NCBI GenBank assembly: GCA_949948785.1
Contig: CATLGX010000007.1
Span: forward strand, 1 to 39,200
Length of the DNA stretch: 39,200 nt
Direction of reading: 5' to 3'
Origin: an uncultured Christensenella sp.
GTDB lineage: Bacteria; Bacillota; Clostridia; Christensenellales; Pumilibacteraceae
Under the pieces are notes generated by a model that did no database searches, had not been told where the DNA came from, and saw only the letters and a list, made by a program, of their open reading frames with translations. Position numbers and translations under genes: made by a program. Of this stretch, positions 1 to 9,347 are shown piece after piece (the stretch's first letter is position 1; every line of letters starts with the position of its first letter).

Positions 1-68
1 TAATTCTGTTCCTGTCCGGCAGTTGATATTCTGACATCGGCACACCTCGCTATATCTTCGTACGACAA
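1..68 (-). CDS. 5' end of a possible LacI-family HTH regulator, truncated by window start
   Basis: Minus-strand reading from TTG (68..66): (M)SYEDIARCADVRISTAGQEQN, which aligns without gaps to the LacI HTH pattern (DVAxxAGVSxxTVSRVxN). Only 22 codons visible. Confidence 0.35.
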   Translation of the reverse strand, partial: MSYEDIARCADVRISTAGQEQN

Positions 69-469
69 ATTATACCATATTCCGCACGCCTCTGCGCGTC
101 AGGTTACAAAATTACACAAAAGTTTTTCGTCGCTTTGTTTTATCAATTATAATTGTCGTTTCGATTTATGCAACGGTTAAACTTCGGAAAATTGTTGCGG
201 ACAAACACGAGAGTTTATTTCCGTTTTAGCTCGCCGTAAAGTTCAAATAAATTTTACCGACCCGCCGAATATTTGGCGCTCCGCAAAGGTGCAGGTAATC
301 CTCCGCTCATGCGGGTTTTGTTTTGCGTAAAACCAAGCGAATTGTGCGCCGCGTCCAATCGCATTTTAACATAATTTCTTCCGATTGTAAACAGCGGGGA
401 TATATTTTGTCGGCGCGTGCGCATCGTTAGGTTTGTCGTGCATCGCCGCGCCGCGCGACGTTATTTAAC

Positions 470-498
470 TTGACAAGGCGGGCGCTATGTCGTATAAT
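470..498 (+). promoter_or_regulatory. sigmaA-type promoter for the Na/Pi cotransporter gene
   Basis: TTGACA (470-475), 17-nt spacer, TATAAT (493-498); strong SD (aggagagga) before TTG start at 525. Confidence 0.8.
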
Positions 499-524
499 GA
501 TGAATAGTAGGAGAGGACATCGGT

Positions 525-2408
525 TTGGACGTTTTATACAGCGTACTGGCGCTCATCGCCGGCATAGGAATATTTATTTTCGGAATGAAGTTTATGTCGG
601 ACGGTCTCGAACGCAGCGCGGGGCCGGGGATGCGCAAACTGTTGGGAAAGATTACGAATAACCGTTTTGCCGCGGCGGGTGTGGGTGCAACCGTTACGGG
701 CGTTATACAAAGTTCTGCGGCGACGACGGTCATGGTCATGGGCTTTGTCAATGCGGGGCTTATGACCCTTTTTCAAGCGACGGCGATTATCATGGGCGCC
801 AATGTCGGCACGACCGTTACCGGTATTCTTGCGTCGCTTTCGGCGTTTAACGTAAGCAAATTTTTCGGCGTGCTCGCTTTGGTCGGCGCGCTGATGGTCA
901 TGTTTCTTAAAAAAGAAAAGTATCAGCGCATAGGCTATATTCTCGGCGGCTTGGGCATGATTTTCGTAGGTTTGGACCTTATGGGCGGCGCGTTTAATCA
1001 GCCCGACGTCAAGAGCTTTATGAAAAAAATGTTTTCGAGTATCGACTTCCCGCTTCTGCTTATTCTCGTGGGCGTGCTGTTTACCGCGCTTATGCAAAGT
1101 TCGTCGGCGGTTACGGGCATACTCGTTACCATGATAGGCGCGAAAGCGGTCGGGCTGGAAGCTGCGATGTTCATTGTGCTCGGAAGCAATATCGGAACGT
1201 GTATCACGGCGTGGATTGCGGCAATCGGAGCAAGCACGGACGCCAAAAGAGTGGCGGTAATTCATCTTACCAATAAGGTCGTGGGAACGGTTATTTTTAC
1301 CGCGATAATCTGGCCGCTTACAACGCAGGTCGCCGACGTTTTGCGGTATTGTTTTCCGAAACCCGAATTTCAAGTGGCGATGTTCCACTTCTTTTTCAAC
1401 TTGTTTACGACGATAATACTTTTGCCCGTCATAAAGTGGGTGGTTAAGTTTGCCGAATTTGTCGTGCGCGAAAAACGCGGCGGCAAAGACGAAGCTCCGC
1501 ACATGTATTATATAGACGAGCGCTTTTTGCAGACGCCGCCCATTGCGGTAGCGCAGGTCAAGAGCGAGGTCGACCACATGGGCGATATGGCAAAGGTTAA
1601 CCTTAAACGCGCGATGACCGCCGTTCTTACGCTCGACCTCGGCGACAAAGCCGCCGTCGAAAAGGACGAACAGCGTATTAACTATATAAATAAGGGCGTA
1701 TCCCGATACCTGATTAAACTTTCGGCGCAGTCGCTCACGCGCGCCGACGAGAAGTTTGTCGGTTCGCTGTATCACGTAATCGATGACATAGAGCGTATTG
1801 CCGACCATGCGAAAAACTTCATGGAGGACGCGCAGGCGATGGTCGACGCGGACTGCTGGTTTACGCAGGAAGCGCTCGACGAGCTTGAAGACATGTACGA
1901 CAAGGTAATGGCGATGTTCGACGAGGCGATGTTTATTTTCGAGAACAACGCCGTCGGCAGGCTTAAAGAGTTTTCGGAACGCGAAGAGGATATCGACATG
2001 ACGAAACGCCTGCTTTCGGATAACCATGTCGCGCGGCTCAACGCAGGCGGTTGCTCGGTGGAGAGCGGCACGCATTTCTATTCCATAATAAGCGCGCTCG
2101 AACGCATTGCCGACCACCTTACCAATATCGCGTTTTCAATCAAGTCTCCGTCCGGCTCGCAGCGCGAGGCGATGGAAAAGATTGCGGAAGAGCAGAAGCG
2201 CCGCAGTCATGAAAAACGCAAAAGCGGCACGGGGTTGCGCAATTCGTCGGGCGCGGAAAAGAACGGCAAGACGATTGACGCCGAAACCGAACGGACAAGC
2301 CCCGTCGGCGGCATGACGCAAAGCGAGACGGCGGGCGAAGTCGCTTCGACAGGCGGAGTTATGCAGAGCGCGCAAACCGAAGAAGCGGAGGGCGGCGTCG
2401 AAATATGA
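525..2408 (+). CDS. Na+/phosphate cotransporter family protein with C-terminal PhoU-like domain
   Basis: Duplicated QSSAATT / QSSSAVTG motifs, multiple TM helices, PhoU-like helical C-terminus; TTG start with SD. Confidence 0.93.
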   Translation: MDVLYSVLALIAGIGIFIFGMKFMSDGLERSAGPGMRKLLGKITNNRFAAAGVGATVTGVIQSSAATTVMVMGFVNAGLMTLFQATAIIMGANVGTTVTGILASLSAFNVSKFFGVLALVGALMVMFLKKEKYQRIGYILGGLGMIFVGLDLMGGAFNQPDVKSFMKKMFSSIDFPLLLILVGVLFTALMQSSSAVTGILVTMIGAKAVGLEAAMFIVLGSNIGTCITAWIAAIGASTDAKRVAVIHLTNKVVGTVIFTAIIWPLTTQVADVLRYCFPKPEFQVAMFHFFFNLFTTIILLPVIKWVVKFAEFVVREKRGGKDEAPHMYYIDERFLQTPPIAVAQVKSEVDHMGDMAKVNLKRAMTAVLTLDLGDKAAVEKDEQRINYINKGVSRYLIKLSAQSLTRADEKFVGSLYHVIDDIERIADHAKNFMEDAQAMVDADCWFTQEALDELEDMYDKVMAMFDEAMFIFENNAVGRLKEFSEREEDIDMTKRLLSDNHVARLNAGGCSVESGTHFYSIISALERIADHLTNIAFSIKSPSGSQREAMEKIAEEQKRRSHEKRKSGTGLRNSSGAEKNGKTIDAETERTSPVGGMTQSETAGEVASTGGVMQSAQTEEAEGGVEI

Positions 2409-3376
2409 TATACGTTCTCGGCAGTGTTAACAACGATATTTCGATAGAGCTGCCGCGCATGCCCAAGAAGGGCGAGACGATAAGCGCGGAAAACTGTCGT
2501 ATGGGTTTGGGCGGTAAGGGCGCGAACCAGGCGGTCGCCATAGCCAAACTCGATTACCGTCCGCAAGAAGTCGGGGCGTCGGTCAAGCTGATTGCTCATG
2601 TCGGAAAAGACGCGGCAGGCGCGGAGCTAATAGCCAAACTTCAAGAAAACCGCGTCGATACCGAGTTCGTTCGCAAGGTCAACCGCGCGACGGGCACGGC
2701 TATAGTAACGGTTACGCCCAAGGATAACAGAATAATCGTTTACGGCGGCGCAAACTCGGGACTTACGAAATCGGACGTCGACGAGGCGCTCGAAGGCGCG
2801 ACGAGTGCGGACACGCTTTTGTGTCAGCTTGAAATTCCGTTGTATATCGCGGCATACGCGTTGCGTCGCGCTCGGCAGATAGGCATGACCACTATATTAA
2901 ATCCGTCTCCCGTCAAAACCCCTCTGCCCGACGACATATATTACAACGTAGACATCATTGTTCCCAACGAGACGGAAACGCAGGCTCTTACTGGTATAAA
3001 CCCGCAAGACCGAGACAGCGAGATTGCCGCTATGCGCGCGTTCCATATGCGCGGCGTGCAATACGTCGTATTGACGCTCGGCGCGCGCGGCGCGGCGATG
3101 TCGGATGGAGCGTATATATTCGACAGGATTCCCGCGCGAAAAGTCAATACTGTCGATACGACGGGGGCGGGCGATACGTTTGTGGGCGCGCTCGCGCTCG
3201 CATATCCGCACATAGGCATGTACTCTTTTAAGGAAGCGTGTCTTTTCGCAACGCGCGCGGCGTCGATAACCGTGTCGCGCTACGGTGCGGCGGAGAGCAT
3301 CCCCACGGCGGCGGAAGTGGACGAATTGTACTGCAACGTCATAGAGGGCGGAGACGGGTTCGACGACAGGTTTTGA
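2405..3376 (+). CDS. rbsK: Ribokinase / PfkB-family carbohydrate kinase
   Basis: GGKGANQAVA and DTTGAGDTFVGALA signatures; ATGA overlap with upstream gene. Confidence 0.88.
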   Translation: MIYVLGSVNNDISIELPRMPKKGETISAENCRMGLGGKGANQAVAIAKLDYRPQEVGASVKLIAHVGKDAAGAELIAKLQENRVDTEFVRKVNRATGTAIVTVTPKDNRIIVYGGANSGLTKSDVDEALEGATSADTLLCQLEIPLYIAAYALRRARQIGMTTILNPSPVKTPLPDDIYYNVDIIVPNETETQALTGINPQDRDSEIAAMRAFHMRGVQYVVLTLGARGAAMSDGAYIFDRIPARKVNTVDTTGAGDTFVGALALAYPHIGMYSFKEACLFATRAASITVSRYGAAESIPTAAEVDELYCNVIEGGDGFDDRF

Positions 3377-3401
3377 TTAATCAAACCGTATTATCAACAT
3401 T

Positions 3402-3437
3402 AAAAAACTACCGTAAAAATTCGCGGTAGTTTTTTTG
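3402..3437 (+). terminator. Rho-independent terminator
   Basis: AACTACCG-taaaaattcg-CGGTAGTT followed by T-run. Confidence 0.85.
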
Positions 3438-3467
3438 TGAAAATTATATCGGTGCAAAACCCGATTT

Positions 3468-3674
3468 TCAATTGTCGGAGTCTACGCCGAGGAGGTAATC
3501 GGCGGAAACGTTAAACACCGCGCAAAGCCGTTTTATAGTGTCTATATTGGGCTCGGTTCTGCCTTGCTCGTAGCTTGCGTATCCGTTCGGCGACATGTTG
3601 AGCTTAATATACACGTCGCGTTGCGTCATATTACAATTCTTTCGAATTGTTTTTAATCTTTCGGCAAACTCCAT
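3468..3674 (-). CDS. XRE-family HTH transcriptional regulator
   Basis: MEFAERLKTIRKNCNMTQRDVYIKLNMSPNGYASYEQGRTEPNIDTIKRLCAVFNVSADYLLG is a classic Cro/CI HTH. Confidence 0.92.
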   Translation of the reverse strand: MEFAERLKTIRKNCNMTQRDVYIKLNMSPNGYASYEQGRTEPNIDTIKRLCAVFNVSADYLLGVDSDN

Positions 3675-3712
3675 ATTGAAATTTTACCACAAAATACCCG
3701 CTTTGGAGTTAA

Positions 3713-3731
3713 CATACCCATTATGGGTATG
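3713..3731. promoter_or_regulatory. Putative XRE operator 1
   Basis: Perfect 19-bp palindrome CATACCCATTATGGGTATG. Confidence 0.65.
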
Positions 3732-3749
3732 ATATACTTGTGCGAACCA

Positions 3750-3768
3750 AATACCCATTACGGGTATT
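3750..3768. promoter_or_regulatory. Putative XRE operator 2
   Basis: Near-perfect 19-bp palindrome AATACCCATTACGGGTATT, same core as operator 1. Confidence 0.65.
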
Positions 3769-3815
3769 GTGTGTAAATCGGCAAGCGTTTATGCCGTCTA
3801 ATCTAAGGAGAAATA

Positions 3816-4676
3816 ATGGCTATCATATCGTGTCCGAGTTGCGGTAAATCGGTTTCCGATAAATCGTTCAGTTGCGTGCACTGCGGTGCTCCGCTGGTGC
3901 GAGAGCCGGATAATTCGCCGCCGTTCGACAAAACGGGTGTCGGCGACGGCGGACAACGCGGTCTTGGTTCCGCCGTAGCCGTTGAACATTCGAATATGGA
4001 TTATATGGAAGCATTTTTAAAAGACGATGCAAAAACGGCGAGGATGGTCGGTAAATATAATAAACTGAACGCCGTTTACAAGCGAATCGCTTGGCTGTGG
4101 GATGTTTTTATTTTAGTCATTATCGGGTTGGCGGTTGTGCTTTCGCAAGGCACGGATTTTTTAAATACATTTGCAGGCTCATATTTAATTATGTTGCTTA
4201 TCGGAGTCTTATTGGCGCTGTTGCTCGGGTTTCGGTTTATTTATAACAGAAGCGTTGAGTTTGTTTATTCTTTGCGTTGCGCAAAATGGATTAAAAAGAA
4301 CGGTTACGACGTTTCGCAATACATAATCGATAAATTTAATGAAACGGAAGCTAATCTCGATAATGAGGGGGTAATAGGCACCGGCGAATTATTCGATTTT
4401 ACCGCCGCTTCTTTGTTTGCGAAAGACGAGCGGGCGCGAGAAACCGTCAAATTGCATTTTATAATACGAACGATGATAGCCGCGGTTTTATCGGCGTGGT
4501 TGGTGATACCGGCACCTATAATTTTATCTTTTCTTCTGACGTCGAGCTTCAATGTGGGTGTGCTCTTATCGGCGTTGATACCCATGGCAATATTGCTATT
4601 GGCTTACTTTATAACATTTTTTACATTTACCGTAAAAGACAGCGCCAAAGTCAGAAAGTTATATTATAAAGTTTAA
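3816..4676 (+). CDS. Zinc-ribbon domain membrane protein
   Basis: N-terminal CPSCGKSVSDKSFSCVHCGAPL zinc ribbon, several TM helices; SD aaggag. Confidence 0.8.
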   Translation: MAIISCPSCGKSVSDKSFSCVHCGAPLVREPDNSPPFDKTGVGDGGQRGLGSAVAVEHSNMDYMEAFLKDDAKTARMVGKYNKLNAVYKRIAWLWDVFILVIIGLAVVLSQGTDFLNTFAGSYLIMLLIGVLLALLLGFRFIYNRSVEFVYSLRCAKWIKKNGYDVSQYIIDKFNETEANLDNEGVIGTGELFDFTAASLFAKDERARETVKLHFIIRTMIAAVLSAWLVIPAPIILSFLLTSSFNVGVLLSALIPMAILLLAYFITFFTFTVKDSAKVRKLYYKV

Positions 4677-4696
4677 TTTAAGGCGGAGTAAAATTT

Positions 4697-5557
4697 ATGG
4701 AAAAACAAAACAAATATGATAAAGGACCAATCTGTCCCGAGTGCGGATGTCCGATAACCGACGGCATAGAAAAATGTCCTGAGTGCGGATGCCTGATTGC
4801 GCGAAGAGATATGAATGAATCGGCGGCCGACGACGGACGAAAGAGCCGCATCCAAAGCGAAGTAGATACAGTCGGGTGTGTAAAAGCGTGGGAAAACGGC
4901 TGTCGCTCCGAAAAAACGACGGTAAAAGTTTTTGAGTATTTGTGCATTGCCTTGAATATCGTCGCCGTCGCTCTTGTAATTGCCGCCATTATTCATTTGA
5001 GCGTAAAATGGTCGGACATACACGACAATATTTTAATGTATCACGTATTCTGGCGGAATATGGTAAGATATTGCGTATGGTTCGGCATGGCCTTGGCGTT
5101 TGCGAAATTATTCGACGATATTTCCGAATGTTTGAAAATAAAACGATGCGCGCTATGGCTGCACGCGAAAGGCGTGGAGACGTCATCCTGCATGACTTTA
5201 AAATCTTACGCCGCCGCAAAACGTCGCAAGGCAGGGTCGCTGTCTTGCAATCTATACATAGCTTACTATGCGCGGCATACGCAATATCTGAGAGCGCACA
5301 TAATCGCTTTCGTTATTAAAAGCGTCATAGTGTTTATTTGTTTTATCGCGGGCGGAATATGCTTGGGTCCGGGATTGAACGAGGTCGTGTTTCTTTCGGA
5401 TACGGACTATATAGATTGGGCGGTTGCAATCGGATGTTGCGTCGGAGGTTTGGCCGCGTTCGGCATGGATACGATTGCGGACTATATCTTTAAAAAGATA
5501 ATGGCTCCGCGGGCAGAGAAATGGCTTTTCGAATCAAAGGATAATAACCGCACTTAA
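4697..5557 (+). CDS. Zinc-ribbon domain membrane protein (architectural paralog of upstream gene)
   Basis: N-terminal CPECGCPITDGIEKCPECGCLI zinc ribbon, TM helices; SD aaggcgga. Confidence 0.8.
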   Translation: MEKQNKYDKGPICPECGCPITDGIEKCPECGCLIARRDMNESAADDGRKSRIQSEVDTVGCVKAWENGCRSEKTTVKVFEYLCIALNIVAVALVIAAIIHLSVKWSDIHDNILMYHVFWRNMVRYCVWFGMALAFAKLFDDISECLKIKRCALWLHAKGVETSSCMTLKSYAAAKRRKAGSLSCNLYIAYYARHTQYLRAHIIAFVIKSVIVFICFIAGGICLGPGLNEVVFLSDTDYIDWAVAIGCCVGGLAAFGMDTIADYIFKKIMAPRAEKWLFESKDNNRT

Positions 5558-5602
5558 ATACCGAGGTTTGATTTTTAAATTGTAAAAATTTGCGTGAAAC
5601 GC

Positions 5603-5632
5603 TTGACAAGCGTGTCCGCGGTGTGGTAATCT
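5603..5632 (+). promoter_or_regulatory. Promoter for rpmG-secE-nusG-rplKA
   Basis: TTGACA (5603-5608), 18-nt spacer, TAATCT (5627-5632). Confidence 0.65.
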
Positions 5633-5684
5633 TATAGAGCACCGTTTAGGCGGTGTTTTATTTAGTGCCATTTCGGAGGGCATC

Positions 5685-5843
5685 ATGGAACCTAAAAACG
5701 TAAGAATAACGCTCGAATGCACGGAGTGCAAACAGCGCAATTACGACACGACCAAAAATAAAAAGAACGACCCCGACAGAATCGAGCTTAAAAAGTACTG
5801 CCGTTTCTGCAAGAAGCGCACCGTTCATAAGGAAGCCAAATAA
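5685..5843 (+). CDS. rpmG: 50S ribosomal protein L33
   Basis: [52 protein letters not shown] (52 aa, below the ORF track cutoff); CxxC pairs, SD cggagg. Confidence 0.95.
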   Translation: MEPKNVRITLECTECKQRNYDTTKNKKNDPDRIELKKYCRFCKKRTVHKEAK

Positions 5844-5844
5844 A

Positions 5845-6162
5845 ATGGCGGATGAGAAACTCAACGCCAAGGGCAATAATAAAAAGGAAAAAGGAAAAAA
5901 AGAGCCCGGCAGAATACGCCGCTGGTTCAAGGATTTCTTTTCCGAGCTGAAAAAGGTAACGTGGCCGTCCTTTTCCAAGGTATTAAAGCAGACCGGCGTC
6001 GTGCTTTTGGTCGTCGTCGTGTTTTTGCTCGTGCTTATGGGCTTCGACGCACTGCTCAAACTGTTCCATGAATTCCTTATCAGCAATATCCCGTCCGAGC
6101 CTGCGGGCACGGAAGCCGTTGCGGCTGCGTTTAGGTTGATATCGGGAGGAGGGTTGCTATGA
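5845..6162 (+). CDS. secE: Preprotein translocase subunit SecE
   Basis: [40 protein letters not shown] motif; position between rpmG and nusG. Confidence 0.95.
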   Translation: MADEKLNAKGNNKKEKGKKEPGRIRRWFKDFFSELKKVTWPSFSKVLKQTGVVLLVVVVFLLVLMGFDALLKLFHEFLISNIPSEPAGTEAVAAAFRLISGGGLL

Positions 6163-6692
6163 CGGAAGTACAACTCCCCGAAGCGCAGTGGTATATACTG
6201 CACACATATTCCGGTTATGAGAACCTCGTAAAGGTAAATCTCGAAACGGCGTTCCAAAAGAATAACATCGAAGACAGGCTCATCGACGTTCGTATCCCCA
6301 TGGAGGACGTCGTCGAGGAAAAGAACGGCAAGCGCAAGATAGTTCACCGCAGAATGTTCCCCTCGTATGTGCTTGTGAAAATGATTTACACGCGCGACAT
6401 GTGGCACCTTATTACGGGCACGCGTGGCGTAACGGGCTTTGTCGGACCTCAGGGCAAACCCACACCGTTGACCGACGACGAAATCCGTCGCATGCAGCTT
6501 GAAAAAGTAACGGTCAAGACCGATTTCGCGGTGGGCGACAATATACGCGTCGTCAACGGACCTCTCACCGATATGACGGGCGAGATAAAAAGCATCAATA
6601 CTACGACGGGCAAGTGCTCGGTTGACATCAACATGTTCGGCCGCATGACCCCTGCGGAACTCGATACCTATCAAATAGAAAAGATAGACTGA
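6159..6692 (+). CDS. nusG: Transcription termination/antitermination protein NusG
   Basis: [30 protein letters not shown] region; overlaps secE stop. Confidence 0.97.
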   Translation: MTEVQLPEAQWYILHTYSGYENLVKVNLETAFQKNNIEDRLIDVRIPMEDVVEEKNGKRKIVHRRMFPSYVLVKMIYTRDMWHLITGTRGVTGFVGPQGKPTPLTDDEIRRMQLEKVTVKTDFAVGDNIRVVNGPLTDMTGEIKSINTTTGKCSVDINMFGRMTPAELDTYQIEKID

Positions 6693-6740
6693 TAAAGCCG
6701 CGAGCGTTCTGTAACGCGGAACGCGAAAAACGGCGCAAAC

Positions 6741-6788
6741 AACGTACATAACGGGAGGAGCAAAACCGCTCCGCTTGCACCGCGATTG
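6741..6788 (+). promoter_or_regulatory. Candidate L1-binding leader upstream of rplK-rplA
   Basis: GGGAGGAGCAAAACCGCTCC...GCACCGCG resembles Firmicute L11-L1 leaders as recalled; not modelled with Rfam. Confidence 0.35.
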
Positions 6789-6815
6789 TAAATAAAATTT
6801 TACAAGGAGAAAGAA

Positions 6816-7241
6816 ATGGCAAAGAAACTGCAAGCAGTCGTAAAACTGCAACTGCCCGCCGGCAAAGCCACCCCGGGACCTCCCGTCGGTTCGAGTCTCG
6901 GCCCGCACGGCATCAACATCCCCGGCTTCGTCAAGGAGTTCAACGAGCGCACGCGCGACAAGGAAGGGCTTATCATCCCCGTGGTCATGAGCATTTATTC
7001 CGACCGTTCGTTCACGTTCGTGCTCAAAAGCCCGCCCGCGGCGGTTCTTATCAAGAAAGCGTTGGGACTTGAATCCGCTTCGGCTAAACCCAACCGCGAC
7101 AAGGTGGGTAAGATAACGAAAGCGCAAATCGAAGAAATAGCCAAGATTAAGCAAGCCGACCTTAACGCCGGTTCGCTCGAAACGGCTATGTCTATGGTTG
7201 CGGGCACTGCTCGCTCCATGGGCGTCGTGGTGGAGGACTGA
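6816..7241 (+). CDS. rplK: 50S ribosomal protein L11
   Basis: [37 protein letters not shown]. Confidence 0.98.
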   Translation: MAKKLQAVVKLQLPAGKATPGPPVGSSLGPHGINIPGFVKEFNERTRDKEGLIIPVVMSIYSDRSFTFVLKSPPAAVLIKKALGLESASAKPNRDKVGKITKAQIEEIAKIKQADLNAGSLETAMSMVAGTARSMGVVVED

Positions 7242-7242
7242 T

Positions 7243-7929
7243 ATGAAACACGGAAAGAGATATACAGCCGCCGCCGCCGCAATCGAACGCGGTAAGATGT
7301 ACGACACGAACGAGGCATTCGGCAAGATAGAAGAGATTGCCACCGCCAAGTTCGACGAGACGATAGAAGCCCATATCAAATTGGGCGTCGACCCCCGCCA
7401 AGCCGACCAACAGGTTCGCGGCACGGTCGTTCTTCCCAACGGCACAGGTAAAGCCGTGCGTGTGCTCGTAATCGCCAAGGGCGACAAGGCGGATATAGCG
7501 CAAAAAGCGGGCGCGGACATCGTCGGCGCGGAAGAGATAATAGCCAAGATTCAAAACGAGAACTATCTCGACTTCGACGTTGTAATCACGTCGCCCGACA
7601 TGATGGGTCAGCTCGGCCGCGTCGCGCGTATCCTCGGACCGCGCGGTCTCATGCCCAGCCCCAAGTCGGGCACAATCACGCAAGACATCGCAAAAGCGAT
7701 TGCCGACACAAAAGCGGGTAAAGTCGAATACAGAGTCGACAAGACTTCAATCGTGCACTGCATTATCGGCAAAAAGAGTTTCGGCGCGGACAAGCTCAAA
7801 GAGAACTTCGAAACACTTATCGACGCCATTGTCAAAGCCAAACCCGCCGCGGCGAAGGGCACGTATCTTAAAAGTGTGTACGTAACCCCCGCCATGGGTC
7901 CCGGCGTAAAAGTCAACGTAAGAGGCTGA
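7243..7929 (+). CDS. rplA: 50S ribosomal protein L1
   Basis: [25 protein letters not shown]..., [17 protein letters not shown] at 7243 preferred over ORF-track start 7198. Confidence 0.97.
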   Translation: MKHGKRYTAAAAAIERGKMYDTNEAFGKIEEIATAKFDETIEAHIKLGVDPRQADQQVRGTVVLPNGTGKAVRVLVIAKGDKADIAQKAGADIVGAEEIIAKIQNENYLDFDVVITSPDMMGQLGRVARILGPRGLMPSPKSGTITQDIAKAIADTKAGKVEYRVDKTSIVHCIIGKKSFGADKLKENFETLIDAIVKAKPAAAKGTYLKSVYVTPAMGPGVKVNVRG

Positions 7930-7952
7930 GACAATTCGCAATCGATAAGAGC

Positions 7953-8002
7953 GGCGTAACGGAATTTTCGAAACGGCGCAAAGCTCCTCGGGCGTAACAA
8001 TC
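7953..8002. repeat. 50-bp direct repeat, copy 1
   Basis: GGCGTAACGGAATTTTCGAAACGGCGCAAAGCTCCTCGGGCGTAACAATC, identical to copy 2. Confidence 0.95.
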
Positions 8003-8041
8003 GATAAAAGACAGTCGAACTTGCGGCACCTTGGGTAATGT

Positions 8042-8091
8042 GGCGTAACGGAATTTTCGAAACGGCGCAAAGCTCCTCGGGCGTAACAATC
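8042..8091. repeat. 50-bp direct repeat, copy 2
   Basis: Identical to copy 1, 89-bp period. Confidence 0.95.
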
Positions 8092-8171
8092 AACAAAAGA
8101 CAAAAGTCAACACACGACAGTAAAAAAATAGCCTAAGACACAAGCGGTAAAACATAACGGGCAATAGCCCA

Positions 8172-8249
8172 CTTGTCGAGGCGCGGAGATTGACACCCGA
8201 AAAGGGTGTAGATTAAAGCGGCGCACTCGACAAGAGCGGCGCCGCTTTT
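8172..8249 (+). promoter_or_regulatory. Candidate ribosomal protein L10 leader with attenuator
   Basis: Hairpin ACACCC-gaaaa-GGGTGT; terminator-like AAAGCGGCGC/GCGCCGCTTT+TTTT; competing pairing CTTGTCGAG-GCGC with GCGC-a-CTCGACAAG; located directly before rplJ. Confidence 0.6.
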
Positions 8250-8280
8250 GACAGAACAAAATCTTTAAGGAGGTTAAGAA

Positions 8281-8769
8281 ATGTCGAAGAACAATATAGA
8301 GCAGAGAAAAGCGTATGTCGCGGAAGTAACCGACAAGATAAAGAATTCGTCGTCGGTAGTGCTCGTAGACTATCGCGGCATCAACGTCGAGCAAGACACG
8401 GCAATGCGTAAAGCAATGCGCGAGGCGGGTATCGAATACCGCGTAATCAAGAACAGCGCACTTTCCCGTGCGTTCGAAGCGACCGGTAACACGGGCTACG
8501 ACGACGCGTTTGTCGGACCGACCGCCGCGGCGTTCGGCGGCGACGACCCGATAGCGCCTTGCCGCGTGCTCAACGAGTATGCGGGCAAAACCCCCATTTC
8601 GGTCAAGTGCGCAGTCGTCGAGGGCAAGAAGTTCGACGCCGACGGCGTTAAAGCGCTTGCGCAAATCCCCGACAAGCAGACCCTGCTTGCACAGCTTTTG
8701 GGCTTGCTTACAAGCCCCATGCGCTCGCTGGCTATCGGGCTGAGCGAGGTCGCAAAACAGCGCGCATAA
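8281..8769 (+). CDS. rplJ: 50S ribosomal protein L10
   Basis: VVLVDYRGINVEQDTAMRKAMREAGIEYRVIKNSALSRAFE; SD aaggagg. Confidence 0.97.
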   Translation: MSKNNIEQRKAYVAEVTDKIKNSSSVVLVDYRGINVEQDTAMRKAMREAGIEYRVIKNSALSRAFEATGNTGYDDAFVGPTAAAFGGDDPIAPCRVLNEYAGKTPISVKCAVVEGKKFDADGVKALAQIPDKQTLLAQLLGLLTSPMRSLAIGLSEVAKQRA

Positions 8770-8925
8770 CTACGCATCGGCGAATACGCGCTACGTGCGG
8801 CTCGACCGAACGTCAGGCGCGACAGGCTGTGCGCGTGCTGTGATGTAAACAATCTAATATTAAAAAACCAACCGACGCGGGACGGCTTCCCGCAAACAAA
8901 CAATAAATTCAAGGAGAATTAAATC

Positions 8926-9300
8926 ATGGCAGATTTGGACAAGATGCTCGAAGAAATCGAGAAAATGACCGTTCTCGAGCTTAACGACCTCGTAAAGAAA
9001 ATCGAGGAGAAGTTCGGCGTATCGGCGGCGGCTATGGCTGTTGCGGCTCCCGCGGCAGGCGGCGCGGCGGCTCCCGCGGCGGAAGAGCAGACCGAGTTCA
9101 CGGTTGTGCTTAAAGACGTGGGTCCCAACAAGATACCCGTTATCAAGGTTGTGCGCGAGATAACCTCGCTCGGCCTCGGCGAAGCGAAAGCGCTTGTAGA
9201 CAACGCGCCTTCGACCATCAAGGAGAATGTTTCCAAGAGCGAAGCCGAAGAAATGTCGAACAAGTTCAAAGAAGTCGGCGCTACCGTCGAACTCAAATAA
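8926..9300 (+). CDS. rplL: 50S ribosomal protein L7/L12
   Basis: Acidic Ala-rich hinge, EKTEFTVVL-type C-terminal domain ([39 protein letters not shown]). Confidence 0.98.
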   Translation: MADLDKMLEEIEKMTVLELNDLVKKIEEKFGVSAAAMAVAAPAAGGAAAPAAEEQTEFTVVLKDVGPNKIPVIKVVREITSLGLGEAKALVDNAPSTIKENVSKSEAEEMSNKFKEVGATVELK

Positions 9301-9322
9301 TCCATACGGTAAAAGCACAGAG

Positions 9323-9347
9323 AAGCCCCCGAGCAATCGGGGGCTTT
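9323..9347 (+). terminator. Terminator-like hairpin after rplL
   Basis: AAGCCCCCGA-gcaa-TCGGGGGCTTT; short U-tract. Confidence 0.8.

Noticed and set aside
534-2117. 527-aa antisense ORF to the Na/Pi cotransporter
   Set aside because: Low-complexity Arg/His-rich translation in the antisense of a clear family gene; a codon-bias artefact.
5658-7547. 629-aa antisense ORF across rpmG-secE-nusG-rplK-rplA
   Set aside because: Runs across five conserved genes; no domain recognised.
7608-8103. Minus-strand ORFs with repeated [15 protein letters not shown] peptide
   Set aside because: Produced by the 50-bp DNA repeat and rplA antisense; no SD or domain.
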